Shown: positions 24,279 to 35,200 of the stretch, piece by piece | Numbering within the stretch: the stretch's first letter is position 1 | How the letters are laid out: every line of letters starts with the position of its first letter | NCBI GenBank assembly: GCA_019914995.1 | Contig: CM034134.1 | Coordinates: 3,852,463 to 3,916,462, forward strand | DNA length: 64,000 nucleotides | Direction of reading: 5' to 3' | Origin: Acanthochlamys bracteata | Lineage: Eukaryota > Streptophyta > Magnoliopsida > Pandanales > Velloziaceae | Position numbers and translations under genes: made by a program | Notes under the pieces: generated by a model | Database searches by the model: none | Seen by the model: the letters and a program-made list of their open reading frames with translations, nothing else | Told to the model about the DNA's origin: nothing

Positions 24279-24478
24279 AAGGATTGAAATATCTGGTCGT
24301 AGTATGCTTTGCAGGAGAGATATGCATGGTCCTATTTCTTTGTAGGCACCGTACTCTCTGGAAGTACGTCCATAGGAATTCAAAATAAACCTAGCATTTA
24401 CATTAGTAGTTTTTTTATATAAAGATCGTACTAAAGGAATCTTGTCGCACTCATCTTTACATGTTTTTTGTACACATG

Positions 24479-25075
24479 CACTACTATAAATAATGGAATC
24501 AACGATTGAACAAATCAGTCGACAAAATCAATAATTCAGTCGGCATATATAGTTACTGACTGAAAACACGTCGGTCGGTAAATGGTCGGCAAATACAAGT
24601 CGGTAAATCAATTACTGACCAACATCCACTATCAGTCGGTAGTGTACAGTAAATTACCGACTAAAGAAATCGTCGGTGACTACCGACTAGGAACATAGTC
24701 GGTATTTAGGCATGTTGGCCGGTATATTCCCGACAAACAATTCAGTCGGTAATTCCGACTAGCATTTTGGTTGGCAAATACCGACCAACCTGTTAGTTGG
24801 TAATTTACCGACTATAACTGTAGTCGGAAATTACCGACTGACGTTTAGGTCAGAAACTACCGACTGATGTTTTGGTCAGAAGTACCGTCATAAACGATAG
24901 TTATTACCGACTATCTGACTAGTCGGTAAATGCCGATACATTTATAGTTGGTAGAGTCAGCCGTTTGGCGACTGGTTGATGTAGTCTGTACAGTTAGTCG
25001 GTACTTTTAGCCACCACTTTTTCAGTCGGCATATTCTTTTAGCTGATGCTGGGACTGATGCTTGTGAAGTCGGCA
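24479..25075 (+). mobile_element. CACTA (En/Spm-type) DNA transposon end with subterminal repeats
   Basis: It starts CACTACTATAAATAATGG, the hallmark terminus. About 550 bp follow, crowded with short direct and inverted repeats of the type AGTCGGTAA / TTACCGACT, which in CACTA elements bind the transposase. No transposase domain is visible, and I could not find the matching TAGTG end, so the right border is unknown. Confidence 0.75.
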
Positions 25076-26088
25076 TTTTTTCTAAATTTTGTTCATATCG
25101 CTGTTGTTTTTAATAATTTATATATCAACAATATTTTCATTCACATCATTCAATTGAACACAAATAATCTAAATACCACAACATTCAACACAAATAATTT
25201 CAAGAAAAGTAAGTACTTATGTTCATTGAAAATGCATAATAAACCAATTACAATTCAGTTTCGAAATGCATCCATACATATATCATCTCATACATTCAAA
25301 TACGATGAGTAAAGAAAAACAATAATTTACTTGCAATGAAGCACCGCTACTATCTGAAAAGCACTCTTGCAACCAGTAAAGCAAAAAAATATTTTATTAT
25401 GCCATATGGAGCAATCCTTCTCTAGAAAAGAACAAAATCCTAACAGGCAGTATCTAGGAATAGTAGAAGTAGCATGTGTCATATAAGCAAATTCTATAAA
25501 AAAAATGTAGAGGAGATTACATACACATCGAGAAGGCTATTATCTATGAGGAGCTTTTGAGTTCAAGTGGAATGTTGATAGCAACATGGATAGGAATCTG
25601 CATAAAAATCCAAAATAATAAACAGTATATTCCATGCCTATGACAAAAAAATTATTAAAAGTTATAAAATTAAAAAAACTTTTTTAGAATGCTGGAAACG
25701 CAATCCCAGAAGCTCAGAAAACATCTAACTTCAACAGAATAAAGTTAAAGGCTACTAAAAACTAGAATAACACATAATGCATGATCATTAGAAGCAACAT
25801 AAAAAACACTCAATGTGCATGAAACAGCTATTCCATGTTTTTTGTAGTTATCCCCCATAATTATCTCTAAAGCACAGAACATAGCATTTGTCCTTCAATG
25901 TTCTTTTGCCATATTCCTTTAATATATATGTCATTAAGCAACAAAAAAAATTGTTGTAGTATATAGTAGCACCTCTAAAATTTGTCCATGATGACTTAAA
26001 CAAAATATAGAAGGCGGAGGGACATTCTACTGAATGAATTCCGTGACTTACAACAACCTTACCTTAAGGTGGTATAACATTACAACGT
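25076..26088. other. AT-rich stretch, possibly internal CACTA sequence
   Basis: No domain is recognisable. The small open frame at 25046-25312 is low in complexity (Asn-, Thr- and Ile-rich). It may be untranslated sequence of the neighbouring CACTA element. Confidence 0.3.
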
Positions 26089-26232
26089 ACACCCAGCAAC
26101 AAATGAAAGTTCAAATACAAGATTAGGCAGATTGTGATACATAGACTATCTATTACAGAGTACACCCAGCAACAAAACAAAGGTTCAAACAGAAGATTAG
26201 GCAGATTGTCATGCATAGACTATCTATTTAAA
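26089..26232. repeat. Two-copy tandem repeat, 73-bp unit
   Basis: The unit starting ACACCCAGCAACAAA and containing GATTAGGCAGATTGT occurs at 26089 and again at 26162 with a few differences. Confidence 0.85.
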
Positions 26233-26384
26233 ACCAACATGCTATTTCTTGATTCGTAATGTAATTCACAGATGCCCCTAATAAACACATTCGCAGTTAA
26301 CTATCACGCCTTTCTTACAAATTTCTTTTATCGGAGCGAAAGTGCATTGTACAATAGGGATATACCTTGTAATGCTAATTATTG

Positions 26385-26473
26385 TAGGGCATATGCCTTG
26401 TGCTGAGAAGTGCAAGAAATGCCCCGTATGCCGTGTTTCAATTGAGGAGCGTATGGCTGTATATGATTTGTAG
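26385..26473 (+). pseudogene. Orphan last exon of a RING-finger protein
   Basis: After an acceptor-like TTATTGTAG the frame reads GHMPCAEKCKKCPVCR, then VSIEERMAVYDL and a TAG stop. The CPVCR ending is the second half of a C3HC4 RING, as in plant E3 ubiquitin ligases whose RING sits at the C terminus. The first half of the RING is not seen nearby, so this is a gene remnant or an isolated exon of an unresolved gene. The family was not identified. Confidence 0.5.
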
Positions 26474-26843
26474 ATTAGCCTAGCCTCATTAGATCAAAAC
26501 CCTAAAAATGTCATATTTAACATAGCACCACTTTTGCGTCTTCTTCGTGCTGTGGGTATGTTTGTGTCTGCATGCATAGCCCTGCAATTACTATGCTTCC
26601 TTGTGGGTGATGGCTAAGTTGTAACCATATGTGGTCATACAAACACGTGCAGTCGCGTGTCTAGGTATATGCATTGCACAGCTGACAGTAGCAATTGTTA
26701 ATTCAAGAGATTCTAGTTCACATCTCAGGAGCTAACTAAGAAAAATTCAGTTAGTATGGTGATATGTACAATGAGTTGCAACTGTCAGACCAGTCTTACA
26801 ATTCATTGCCGGTGGCACATTATTATTCAAGTGCTCTAGATGG

Positions 26844-27313
26844 CTACAGGTTGCATCATCGTGTTTGATATCCTCTTTTTGGTTACCAGTTTCCTGTTGG
26901 GTTGATTTAGGGCGTGTTTCAAATGTCCGTAATTGAGTTTCGTAAAAGTGAAAAGTAGGAAGTAGAGTTTCTTGAAAAATAAAGTGGAAGTGGAGTTCAG
27001 TATTTGTGTTTCAATAGGTTTTGGAAGTGTGTTGAAAATTGAAAGATATAATTGTATTGGAAAGTGTGTAAATAAGAAAGTTGGAACTAGAGTTCCGCAT
27101 GTGAAAGTGGAGTTCTGAGTTCTTTGTGTAATTGAAACATAATAACTGTTCGGAACTCAAAATCTGGCGAGAAAAAGTGGAGTTACGGGTATTTGAAACA
27201 CGCCCTTAATTTGCTTAAAATACTATGAGAGAAAGGTGAAAATTAACTAATGAATAGCAATGTACTTTGCAAGTTTTTGTGACTATATATATGGAAGGAT
27301 TGAACATTTAAAC
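26844..27313. repeat. Duplicated segment, copy B (with MITE)
   Basis: It is homologous to 24109-24278 on both sides of a MITE at 26910-27205. It starts CTACAGGTTGCATCATCG and ends CATTTAAAC. Confidence 0.85.
26910..27205. mobile_element. Tourist/Harbinger-type MITE with verified empty site, 296 bp
   Basis: It has perfect 15-bp ends (GGGCGTGTTTCAAAT and its complement) that extend further imperfectly, and a TTA duplication at 26907-26909 and 27206-27208. The other copy of the duplicated segment (24109-24278) shows the same flanks joined without the element. It has no coding capacity. Confidence 0.92.
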
Positions 27314-27439
27314 CTAATCGAGCCTTTAAAATTTCATCAGGGTTATCGTTTCAAGTATGAGATTGTTATTGTGCATCACAGGAAGGCTTCCAAGCCTCAT
27401 CTTTGATGCCTTCTTTGTATGCATTCTCGTTCAATTTTT

Positions 27440-27528
27440 GAGAAAAGAATAATAGAAATCAAAACACTTGCAACTGACATGGGTGTTCGTGTGACTCAAG
27501 CTGATATTGCACTCGCCATGGTAAGCAA
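27440..27528 (+). pseudogene. Orphan exon-like segment, family not recognised
   Basis: An open frame reads RIIEIKTLATDMGVRVTQAD, then IALAM, and is followed by a good donor, G/GTAAGC. Codon pattern and donor suggest a former or present exon on the plus strand, perhaps of the same unit as the RING piece at 26385. I cannot name the protein. Confidence 0.35.
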
Positions 27529-28120
27529 AGCTTTCTAGTTCCATAGTTGAGGGAGGAAAAGAGAACAGAGAGAAACGCATACACGCAAACAGGTTCCACA
27601 TGCAAATACCTAAATAACACTTTTAAGATAGGAAGGGTTATAACTTTCTAGGAATGCTAATTAAAGAAACAATACGAAAGTGGGAGTCTGCCATTCCAAG
27701 TTTTGCAAATATTCGACTTTTTCACACATGGTAATGTTACAGTTAGCAAATTCGCAAGATATAAAGATCCTGAGATCAATCACAAACTTTCGAGTGATGA
27801 AGCTTCTAGTTACCCATATAGCTATGCATATGTCTTGCAAGATGAAACATTCCAAGCTTTGACACTAAAGCCACAGTGATACTACAGTAGACTCAAAACA
27901 AAACTGCACAAAGAAAGAAGCTACATAGGAGACCACTAAATAATAATCCTCTCTGAGTCTGTCAACGAGCCCGTATCTAGACAAATGGTGTGGGAGAACT
28001 TCCTACATTTCTTAATTTATGTGAATATAAAAAAGGTCCAATACTGAACACTATCCAATACTTGTACTTCTTTTACATCCTTGAATATTGAGTCCACAAT
28101 ATCATCAAGAAACGTGTTGG
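27521..28120 (-). other. Downstream of TAF2: probable 3' UTR and spacer
   Basis: No coding sequence is recognisable here. Part of it is likely the TAF2 3' UTR by position. On the minus strand there are AT-rich poly(A)-signal-like stretches but no clear AATAAA, so the transcript end cannot be placed. Confidence 0.4.
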
Positions 28121-29216
28121 CTATAGATTTCCCATGGTCTTACTTTTTATTTTGAGTCTAATTTTGGCTCCTGAGCTTCCTTGCACAGCTTGAGTTTTGG
28201 TTTCTCCACCTAGTGGGACTTTAACTGCACTAGCTTCATATTTATTTAGCTCTCCTGCGTTTGGAACATCCATTGCGTCTATTTCTTTAACCAAAGTCTG
28301 TGAGGAAATTGGTTCCTCAACCCTTTGCTGCACTTGAAATGGCTCATGAGCAGGTACATTTGGCTCTTCACCTTTCTGCACTTTTGCAAGTGCTTTCTGC
28401 AGTCGCTTTTTTTCTTTCTTCAGTCGTTTACGCTCCAAATAGTCTGTATCATGGGGAGAACTCTTCGCATCCACGTTATTACCATGCCTCCTTTTTCTAT
28501 CTTTATTCTTCTTATCCTTCTTGTGTTTCTCTTTCACATTTTCAGTTGCACCCGATGGTTCAGCACCATCATTGTCCTGCGGATGAAGGGCTTCTACTCC
28601 CTCAGCATTGTCAACTGGAGCAGATAAAAGATCCCTGTTAGGTATATCGTGCTGTGAATCTGCAGTGCATTGCAGCTCTTTACTAGATTCGCCATGTTTT
28701 GCAATTTTAGCACTTCCAAGACTTATAGACATTTGTGACTCTCGATCACACAAAGAATGAAACTCTTCAATGATTTGGTTGTTGGTGTTTGAGGGTTCAT
28801 TTGCAGTTCTTGCTGGAGCGTCCACAGACACTGAACTGCTAGGACCAAATTCAGTTTCAATCTGCCCACCATGTGATTGGTCCTTTCGATTGTCAATGCC
28901 ATCTCCTCTACTTGAAGATGATGGTTGTCTAACCCTGATTTTCAAAACATTTCTTCTTTCGCTGCAAGCAGAAACAGTATCAGCTTCCTTGGAGACTTCA
29001 GCAACAAATGGAGCGTCAGAAACATCTGGTATTTCCATGAGCTCAGGAGGTTTCGGCTTATCTATGACTTCATGATGTTTCAGCGTATCTATGACTTCAT
29101 GAGATTTTGATATAGTGAGGTTCATGTTCCAGAAGGCCATATGTTGTTCGCCATAATGTTCTGCAATATCAATCTGTTGCAGTTGAACTTTTGAAACGCC
29201 AAAAAGTGTAGGAGGC
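28121..29216 (-). CDS. TAF2: TAF2 last coding exon: lysine-rich C-terminal tail
   Basis: After a TTTCAG acceptor the exon starts [10 protein letters not shown] and runs 364 codons to TAG. The first part is poorly conserved. It contains a short tandem duplication (HEVIDTLK / HEVIDKPK). Then come a conserved [17 protein letters not shown] patch and a strongly basic stretch ([17 protein letters not shown], then [20 protein letters not shown]) likely to be a nuclear-localisation or nucleic-acid-binding tail. It ends [15 protein letters not shown]. Low sequence complexity is normal for this end of the protein. Confidence 0.92.
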
Positions 29217-32200
29217 CTGAAATGGTTTACACATTTATTTCCAATTAAAGAGAGTATCAACTTGATGTTTAATAGAAGCATACGAACATTGGGCTCGGGA
29301 AAGATGAAGTCATTCACTCATATTAGGTTGTTGACCCAGAATTTCCACTTAAAATACCTATAATTAGGAAGTTTTATTTCGTTTAGGTCTTATTCAATCT
29401 TTATCTCAGCAAGAACTTAATGACTAGCTGTAAATAAGGTGTGGGTTCAAAACTTTCTTTATGGAATAAATTAGAAATAGTAACTGTAAAGCATGTGAGT
29501 TTGTCTTGGACTAAAGTGTCACGTTCAAAAGACAAAACCACTGAATTGCTTCAAAAAGACAGAACAGGTAAGAAAAAGCTACCAACCTTCCAGCGAGGAT
29601 TTGTAAAATGCAGAATAGGTAGTGACGCAGAAAAATGTTGTTAAATGCTTTTTGGCTTCGGAGTTGGCAAAGAAGTGCGAAGACAATACTGTGAGCTACA
29701 TTAACGTTGGATTCACATTCAAGATATAATTGACACAAATGCATCGCATGAATGGCCAACTTCATTTCCCCTGCAAGCATACTTTTTTAGATAAAAAGTT
29801 CAATATCAGAGATTCAGAATGTAAATAAAGCACAAACCTCGTAAAGAACTTTCTTCTTCTAAAAACTTAATGAACAACAATAAAGCTGCATCAAGGCCTT
29901 TAAAATGAAATTCAAGATCCAAGAGCCCCCTGCTTGCTTCAATGTGGACTTTCCATGGTGCATTTCTGAGATTTCTGAATGGGCTTATCAGTTCACGCAT
30001 ATGCTCCTATGACGAAGGATGAAAGTCATATCAGTAAAAAACTAATCACAAGACAGCTGATATGCTAAAACTTCCTTACATAGTCCAATGAGTCTGACAT
30101 CTTTAACGCAACCTGCACCAGTGTCCGGATGCAGCTTATTGCTAATATCCCATTGTAGCTGGGCATGAGCCTGATCCAGATGAGTGAAAGGACTTCTCAG
30201 AAAGAAGCTATCTAATGATTTTGTCAAGCTAGATAACTTTAGGAAGATGAAGATTAGATAATATAAGATCCATGAACATCTGTGCATCACATTACAGTAC
30301 GAACTTCTCTAACCTGTCAACTTGTAAAAGTCGATCCACATGTTTGAGTAGAGATGCAAGGGATGCAAGATTCTATACAAGGATAGAAAATAGAATGTTG
30401 AGTGTTAATAACTGAGCATATTGAAAATAATAATCTTGAAGAAAACAGAACAAAATTCTTAGTAGCGCGATACAAACTCATTCCTGAAATGACATCAAAG
30501 GTACAACAAACCGCTTGAAGTGATTCTCAAAGTTTAGCTCTTTAACTGAACAAAATGACTAGCTCTTTAAAACGACATCAAATAATGTTCCACATCTACT
30601 GTCTGTCAGTTACATAAAAACTGATTTTTAAAAGTGAGATATTGTTTCTATTTTATCACAGATATACCACATCAATGAAGTATGAACACTTCTTGGGAGA
30701 TGTTGTTTCCATGTTCAAGATGTTTTGGACACTACACTCCTTGGATACTCTTTGGTCACGCATCAGACACTTGACTAACATGTTCGCTATCAGACACTTT
30801 AATGAGATCTTATGCTCATCTGCTCTATAGCTCAAAATATCTTCACAGGTATATCAACATTTGTTATTAAAAATACTGATGCTTGATGAGTACTCATTTA
30901 GCAACAAAATAGTCTGAAATAAAAAAGGCTTTCTATGTAATTGCATGCTTGAAAAATTTTGAGAAATTTGCTTCTTTCGAATTCCTAGTCTGTGCAAGTC
31001 GTGCCATAATATGATTTTTCTTTTTGGAAAAGAAATTGGAAAATTTTATAGAAATTGCTGTTCTAAATATAGAGATGCATATATGTTGACCGTATATGTA
31101 GACTTTTATAGTAAGTAGCATCCTTTACATACTTTCGTATACTTCATTTATATACATATAAAATAAATTCTATATGTTACTGTGTCCTAACTGTGTCGTT
31201 TTTGTCCTATGATTTAGATATTTCAGTGTCTATGTATCCGAGCATCATAATATACTTCGTATAAAATAAGAAAATGAAACTAAAAATGTTAATACAAACT
31301 ACTATTGTTGCCACCAACTACCAATAAACACCAAAACAGACGAATTTCTAAATGCATTATAAAATTCAATTACTCAACCTATATTATTCTCACACATGAT
31401 TTCTTTATGGAAAAGGATTGCAGCTTTAGTTAGCCAAACTGCTCATCAAGCGGTACACCAAAGTGTAATGCAAATTTTAAGTGCTACTTTAAAAATAAAT
31501 TCTGTAATAAACCTAGTTCTAACCAGTAAGAAACACGCTCCTGCGATCAAGATGTACCTACTTCCCTCCCGTAACTAAACCTAAGAGATGTCCGTGAATG
31601 CTTTTTATTTTCAAACATGCTACATTTCTTAAACAAACGCTGCAAAATTCTTTAGGAGGATTCGCACACAAATGCTGGCAACATATGTAAAAGATAGCCT
31701 GATCTTATGAACATTTAAGTGCTAACCAATCTTTTCATAAAGTGGTTGCTCGATCTAGGGATTATATTGATGAACCATGTCAACTAGTGGCTTTATGGAA
31801 TACTATATCCCGGATCACCAGTGTACTGCCAAATATTTCTGCTAATTTTTTGGGTTTTACAAAAATCATTAGTGTTAGCTAATATCATTTTCTGCAATCC
31901 CATGACTGCTTGAAATTGAAATGAGGACATATCTGCCAAGTTTTGTAGGTAAATATCGTCAATCTGTGTGGACAGAGGCCAATTCAAACCAAACCCATCA
32001 AGTGGAAGTCAGGGTATGGAAAACACAGATATACATAGCTTTCTTCATGCTCTCACCTGCTTGGTCTCACTAGGCTGTCACAATGATATGCTTACAAATG
32101 CAAGAGTGTTATGCAATTTGGTCAGACACAACATATCACAAGAACAATCTTCTTAGACGTTAAATGGCATCCTAACTAAGTGAATTAAATGTTCTCACGC

Positions 32201-35200
32201 CTTCTCAGTAGGATAAGATCTAAAACTAGTGCTTTGTAGAATATCTAAAATCAATTTAAGAAATCGTAGGGCAATCTAGAAAATATTTACAATGGGATTA
32301 GGGAGTGAGTATTAAGACCATGATCAGTTAAAACAGTAAATATGGAAGAAGAAAATGTAAAGGCAGATAGATATTCAAAAGTACAATTGTAGAGGACCAG
32401 AAATCTTCTGCAGACCTGCTGACCAATTTCTAACTCCCCAATCGACTCGACCAAAGAAGCAACCCAATACACATCTGAATATGGATTTCCACTATTGTCA
32501 TTGTACTGCAAGAGATATTTATCATATGAGTTAAACTTGGGAAAACAAGATAACGAATGTAGAGAGTGAAAACAAAAGGAATACCACCCAGAAGTGTAAA
32601 CATTTTTCATAATGCTATGAACATGAATAGATTGAAACTTCCTAGCCTTTGTGCAATGTGCAAAGCTCCAGACTGATGTAAACATCTATCACTTAGAATA
32701 ATACCATATTCAGTGAAAGAAGTTATTGTCTATTATAATTACAATAAACAGGACTTGAAAAGAATGCTTTTTCCATGTGGCTATGATCATACCAGCTCTA
32801 ATGGTTAAGCTGAAGACTGCCAAGCTCCTATGTTTTACAGACAAATAATGTAAATCAAATGCACAATGAATAAGGGTAAGCTCCTTAGAGGGCACATCTA
32901 ATACTTATGTGCTATACTGAAGCAGCATGTGCAGAATTCAGAACTTACCTTCCATGCTTTAAGATAAATGAAGTTTATCCACCTAGATTTTAAAAAGTAT
33001 TAACTGCAATACGTTAAATATTGTAGACACAATTAGATTAATTTGGCCAAATTTTTCTATTTTGGCCCAAGCCTGCTAATGATTAATTAATTTTCTTTGT
33101 ATAGTTTTCTTTGTCATTTTCTTTTTCTTTCGTCCACTACTCCCATAACCCCTTTTCCTCTCATCTGCATAGTACGCCGCTAGGCTTATTGAATCTGTGC
33201 AAAACCTACATCAACCTATTATTCTATTCTCCTCATTCATCTCTTACTCCCTCCATCCTTAATTTCGTGTTTGCTACGAATACCACTGCTAGTCCACGGG
33301 ATTAGCATCGAGTTTGTACCTTCGCCCTCTTTAGTTGAGGCCTTAACTTGAAATCAACCCTATAGCATCTACTCGTTCATTCTAATATCCTGCACATCGA
33401 CATTTAACAGGCAAATTCTTTTCTAGCTTTTGCACATTTACTAGATTGCGGTTGAATTAATTAAATTCATTGATAATAATTTATGCATATAAGTAGAATC
33501 GCTTTACAAAAATATTTATTCATCACGACCAACTTTAGATGTGGCTTACAAAGTCCACTTCTGAGCTTTAAGATGCTTTCTATAGAATTTGAGGTGAGTA
33601 GAGATATAAGTGCTTTTAAGCTATATGGTCGCATAAGTTATGACATTTTATTTTGCTAATGTTTGTAGTAACTTTTGGTTTATATATGCTTAGTAATGTT
33701 TATTGCAATTGTAAAGTTGCCTTAATTATTTCTTAGTAATTATACCTATAGCCACTAGTGTTTGCTTTGGTAGGCGTTGATATAACTAAACAGCTAGCCA
33801 TTCGTTTTATTTGTTTTCTCTCAATCTGCTGTTGCAATCCTCTTAGATCTTTTCAGATTTCGATTTTGATTCAAGTTCATTTCTTAATTCTGATTGATTT
33901 GTTGATTTTTTGTTTTTGTTAGGTTTCTTTCTCAATTTTCAAAGCACGACAAATCAGCAAACAACCAAGGGAGTGAACCGACCTAAGGAACAAAACAATC
34001 AATACTAGCAAGCAAGGGAGTGAACGGATCTGAGAAGGAAAACGACCGATACTAATCCTAGTAGTTAACATGTAAGAGAGTGACCCGACAGAAAGGTCAT
34101 GATCGATGCTAACAGGTAAGAACCCTTGGAACTATAGGATAAGTGGTATTCATGTAGTTCCCGGTACAAGTAGTATAGAAGCTACCCTCCTTGCTTCCCC
34201 GAGTTTGAAGTGACCTATAAAGGCAAGTAGAATGAGGGCCCTCTACTCTTCTTCTTTTTTGTTCTTTCATTCTTGTTTGGCTTGCTTTCAAGAATCAGGA
34301 TGGAATATTTCTTCTGTAATACTAGTAAAGTTAATCTAATGTTTCTTTGATTGGTCACAAATAATCAATAAAGACGTGATCTTTTTTTGTCTTATTTATG
34401 ATTTCTAGCAGTTTGATTAGATTTAGAAAACCATGATTTACATCCAAGTTAGAACTATTTGAGAACCAACATGGCAAAAAAATCCATCCTTGCAAGAGAA
34501 TTAGGTAATAGGATGCTTATATTCTGATATAACTCCAAAGACCAGTCGATGCGATTTTTTGTTTTTGTTTTTTGGAATTCAAGTATTAAGTATTTAGCTA
34601 TAATGTACATTTTGTATGGTTATGAAGTGGTGGAATGAAAGACATAAATTGATTTTATAGCAGTAAAAACGAAGTGATACCGTGAAGTTATGGAAGAAGG
34701 AGAAAGGATTCGACATGAGTACGTAGAACCATTACTAAAGAGGTTTGGTGGCATTTGACATTTGCAAAATGGTGCAACAGTGACATACTCCAGTCTTCCA
34801 CCTATGTGGTGAGATAGCATAGAAAAGTTAAGGACTTGTATGTGTAATATATAAAAATTTTATGTGTATTATTGGACAAAAGCTAAGAAATTGTATGGCA
34901 CAAGGTATATATTACAATGATCTCAAGAGACTATTAATCGTCACTTTCATAATATTTTAAAGACCATCAAAGAATTAGAAGGAAGATTTTTGCAACAACG
35001 AAATGGACCACAAATTCCTCTAGAAATTTACAATAGCCATATATTCAAGATGAGGATAAATCTCCTAAACTGTTACTTTAAATAAATTTTATATTATTAA
35101 GTAAACAGTTCTAATGTCGGGATTGTGTTAATGTAATTAACGGAACACATATTGGAGTTAGGTTTCCCCAACAAATGATCCTTAATTCGTGGAGAAAGAA

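Noticed and set aside
24525-25070. Regularly spaced short repeats that could suggest a CRISPR array
   Set aside because: Repeats are 6-10 bases, in both orientations, unevenly spaced, and follow a CACTA terminus in a plant genome. This is a transposon subterminal array.
25046-25312. Plus-strand open frame of 88 codons
   Set aside because: Asn- and Ile-rich AT-biased text next to the CACTA subterminal repeats, with no sign of coding selection.
28300-29110. Plus-strand open frames opposite the last TAF2 exon
   Set aside because: They mirror the real TAF2 coding strand and have no support of their own.
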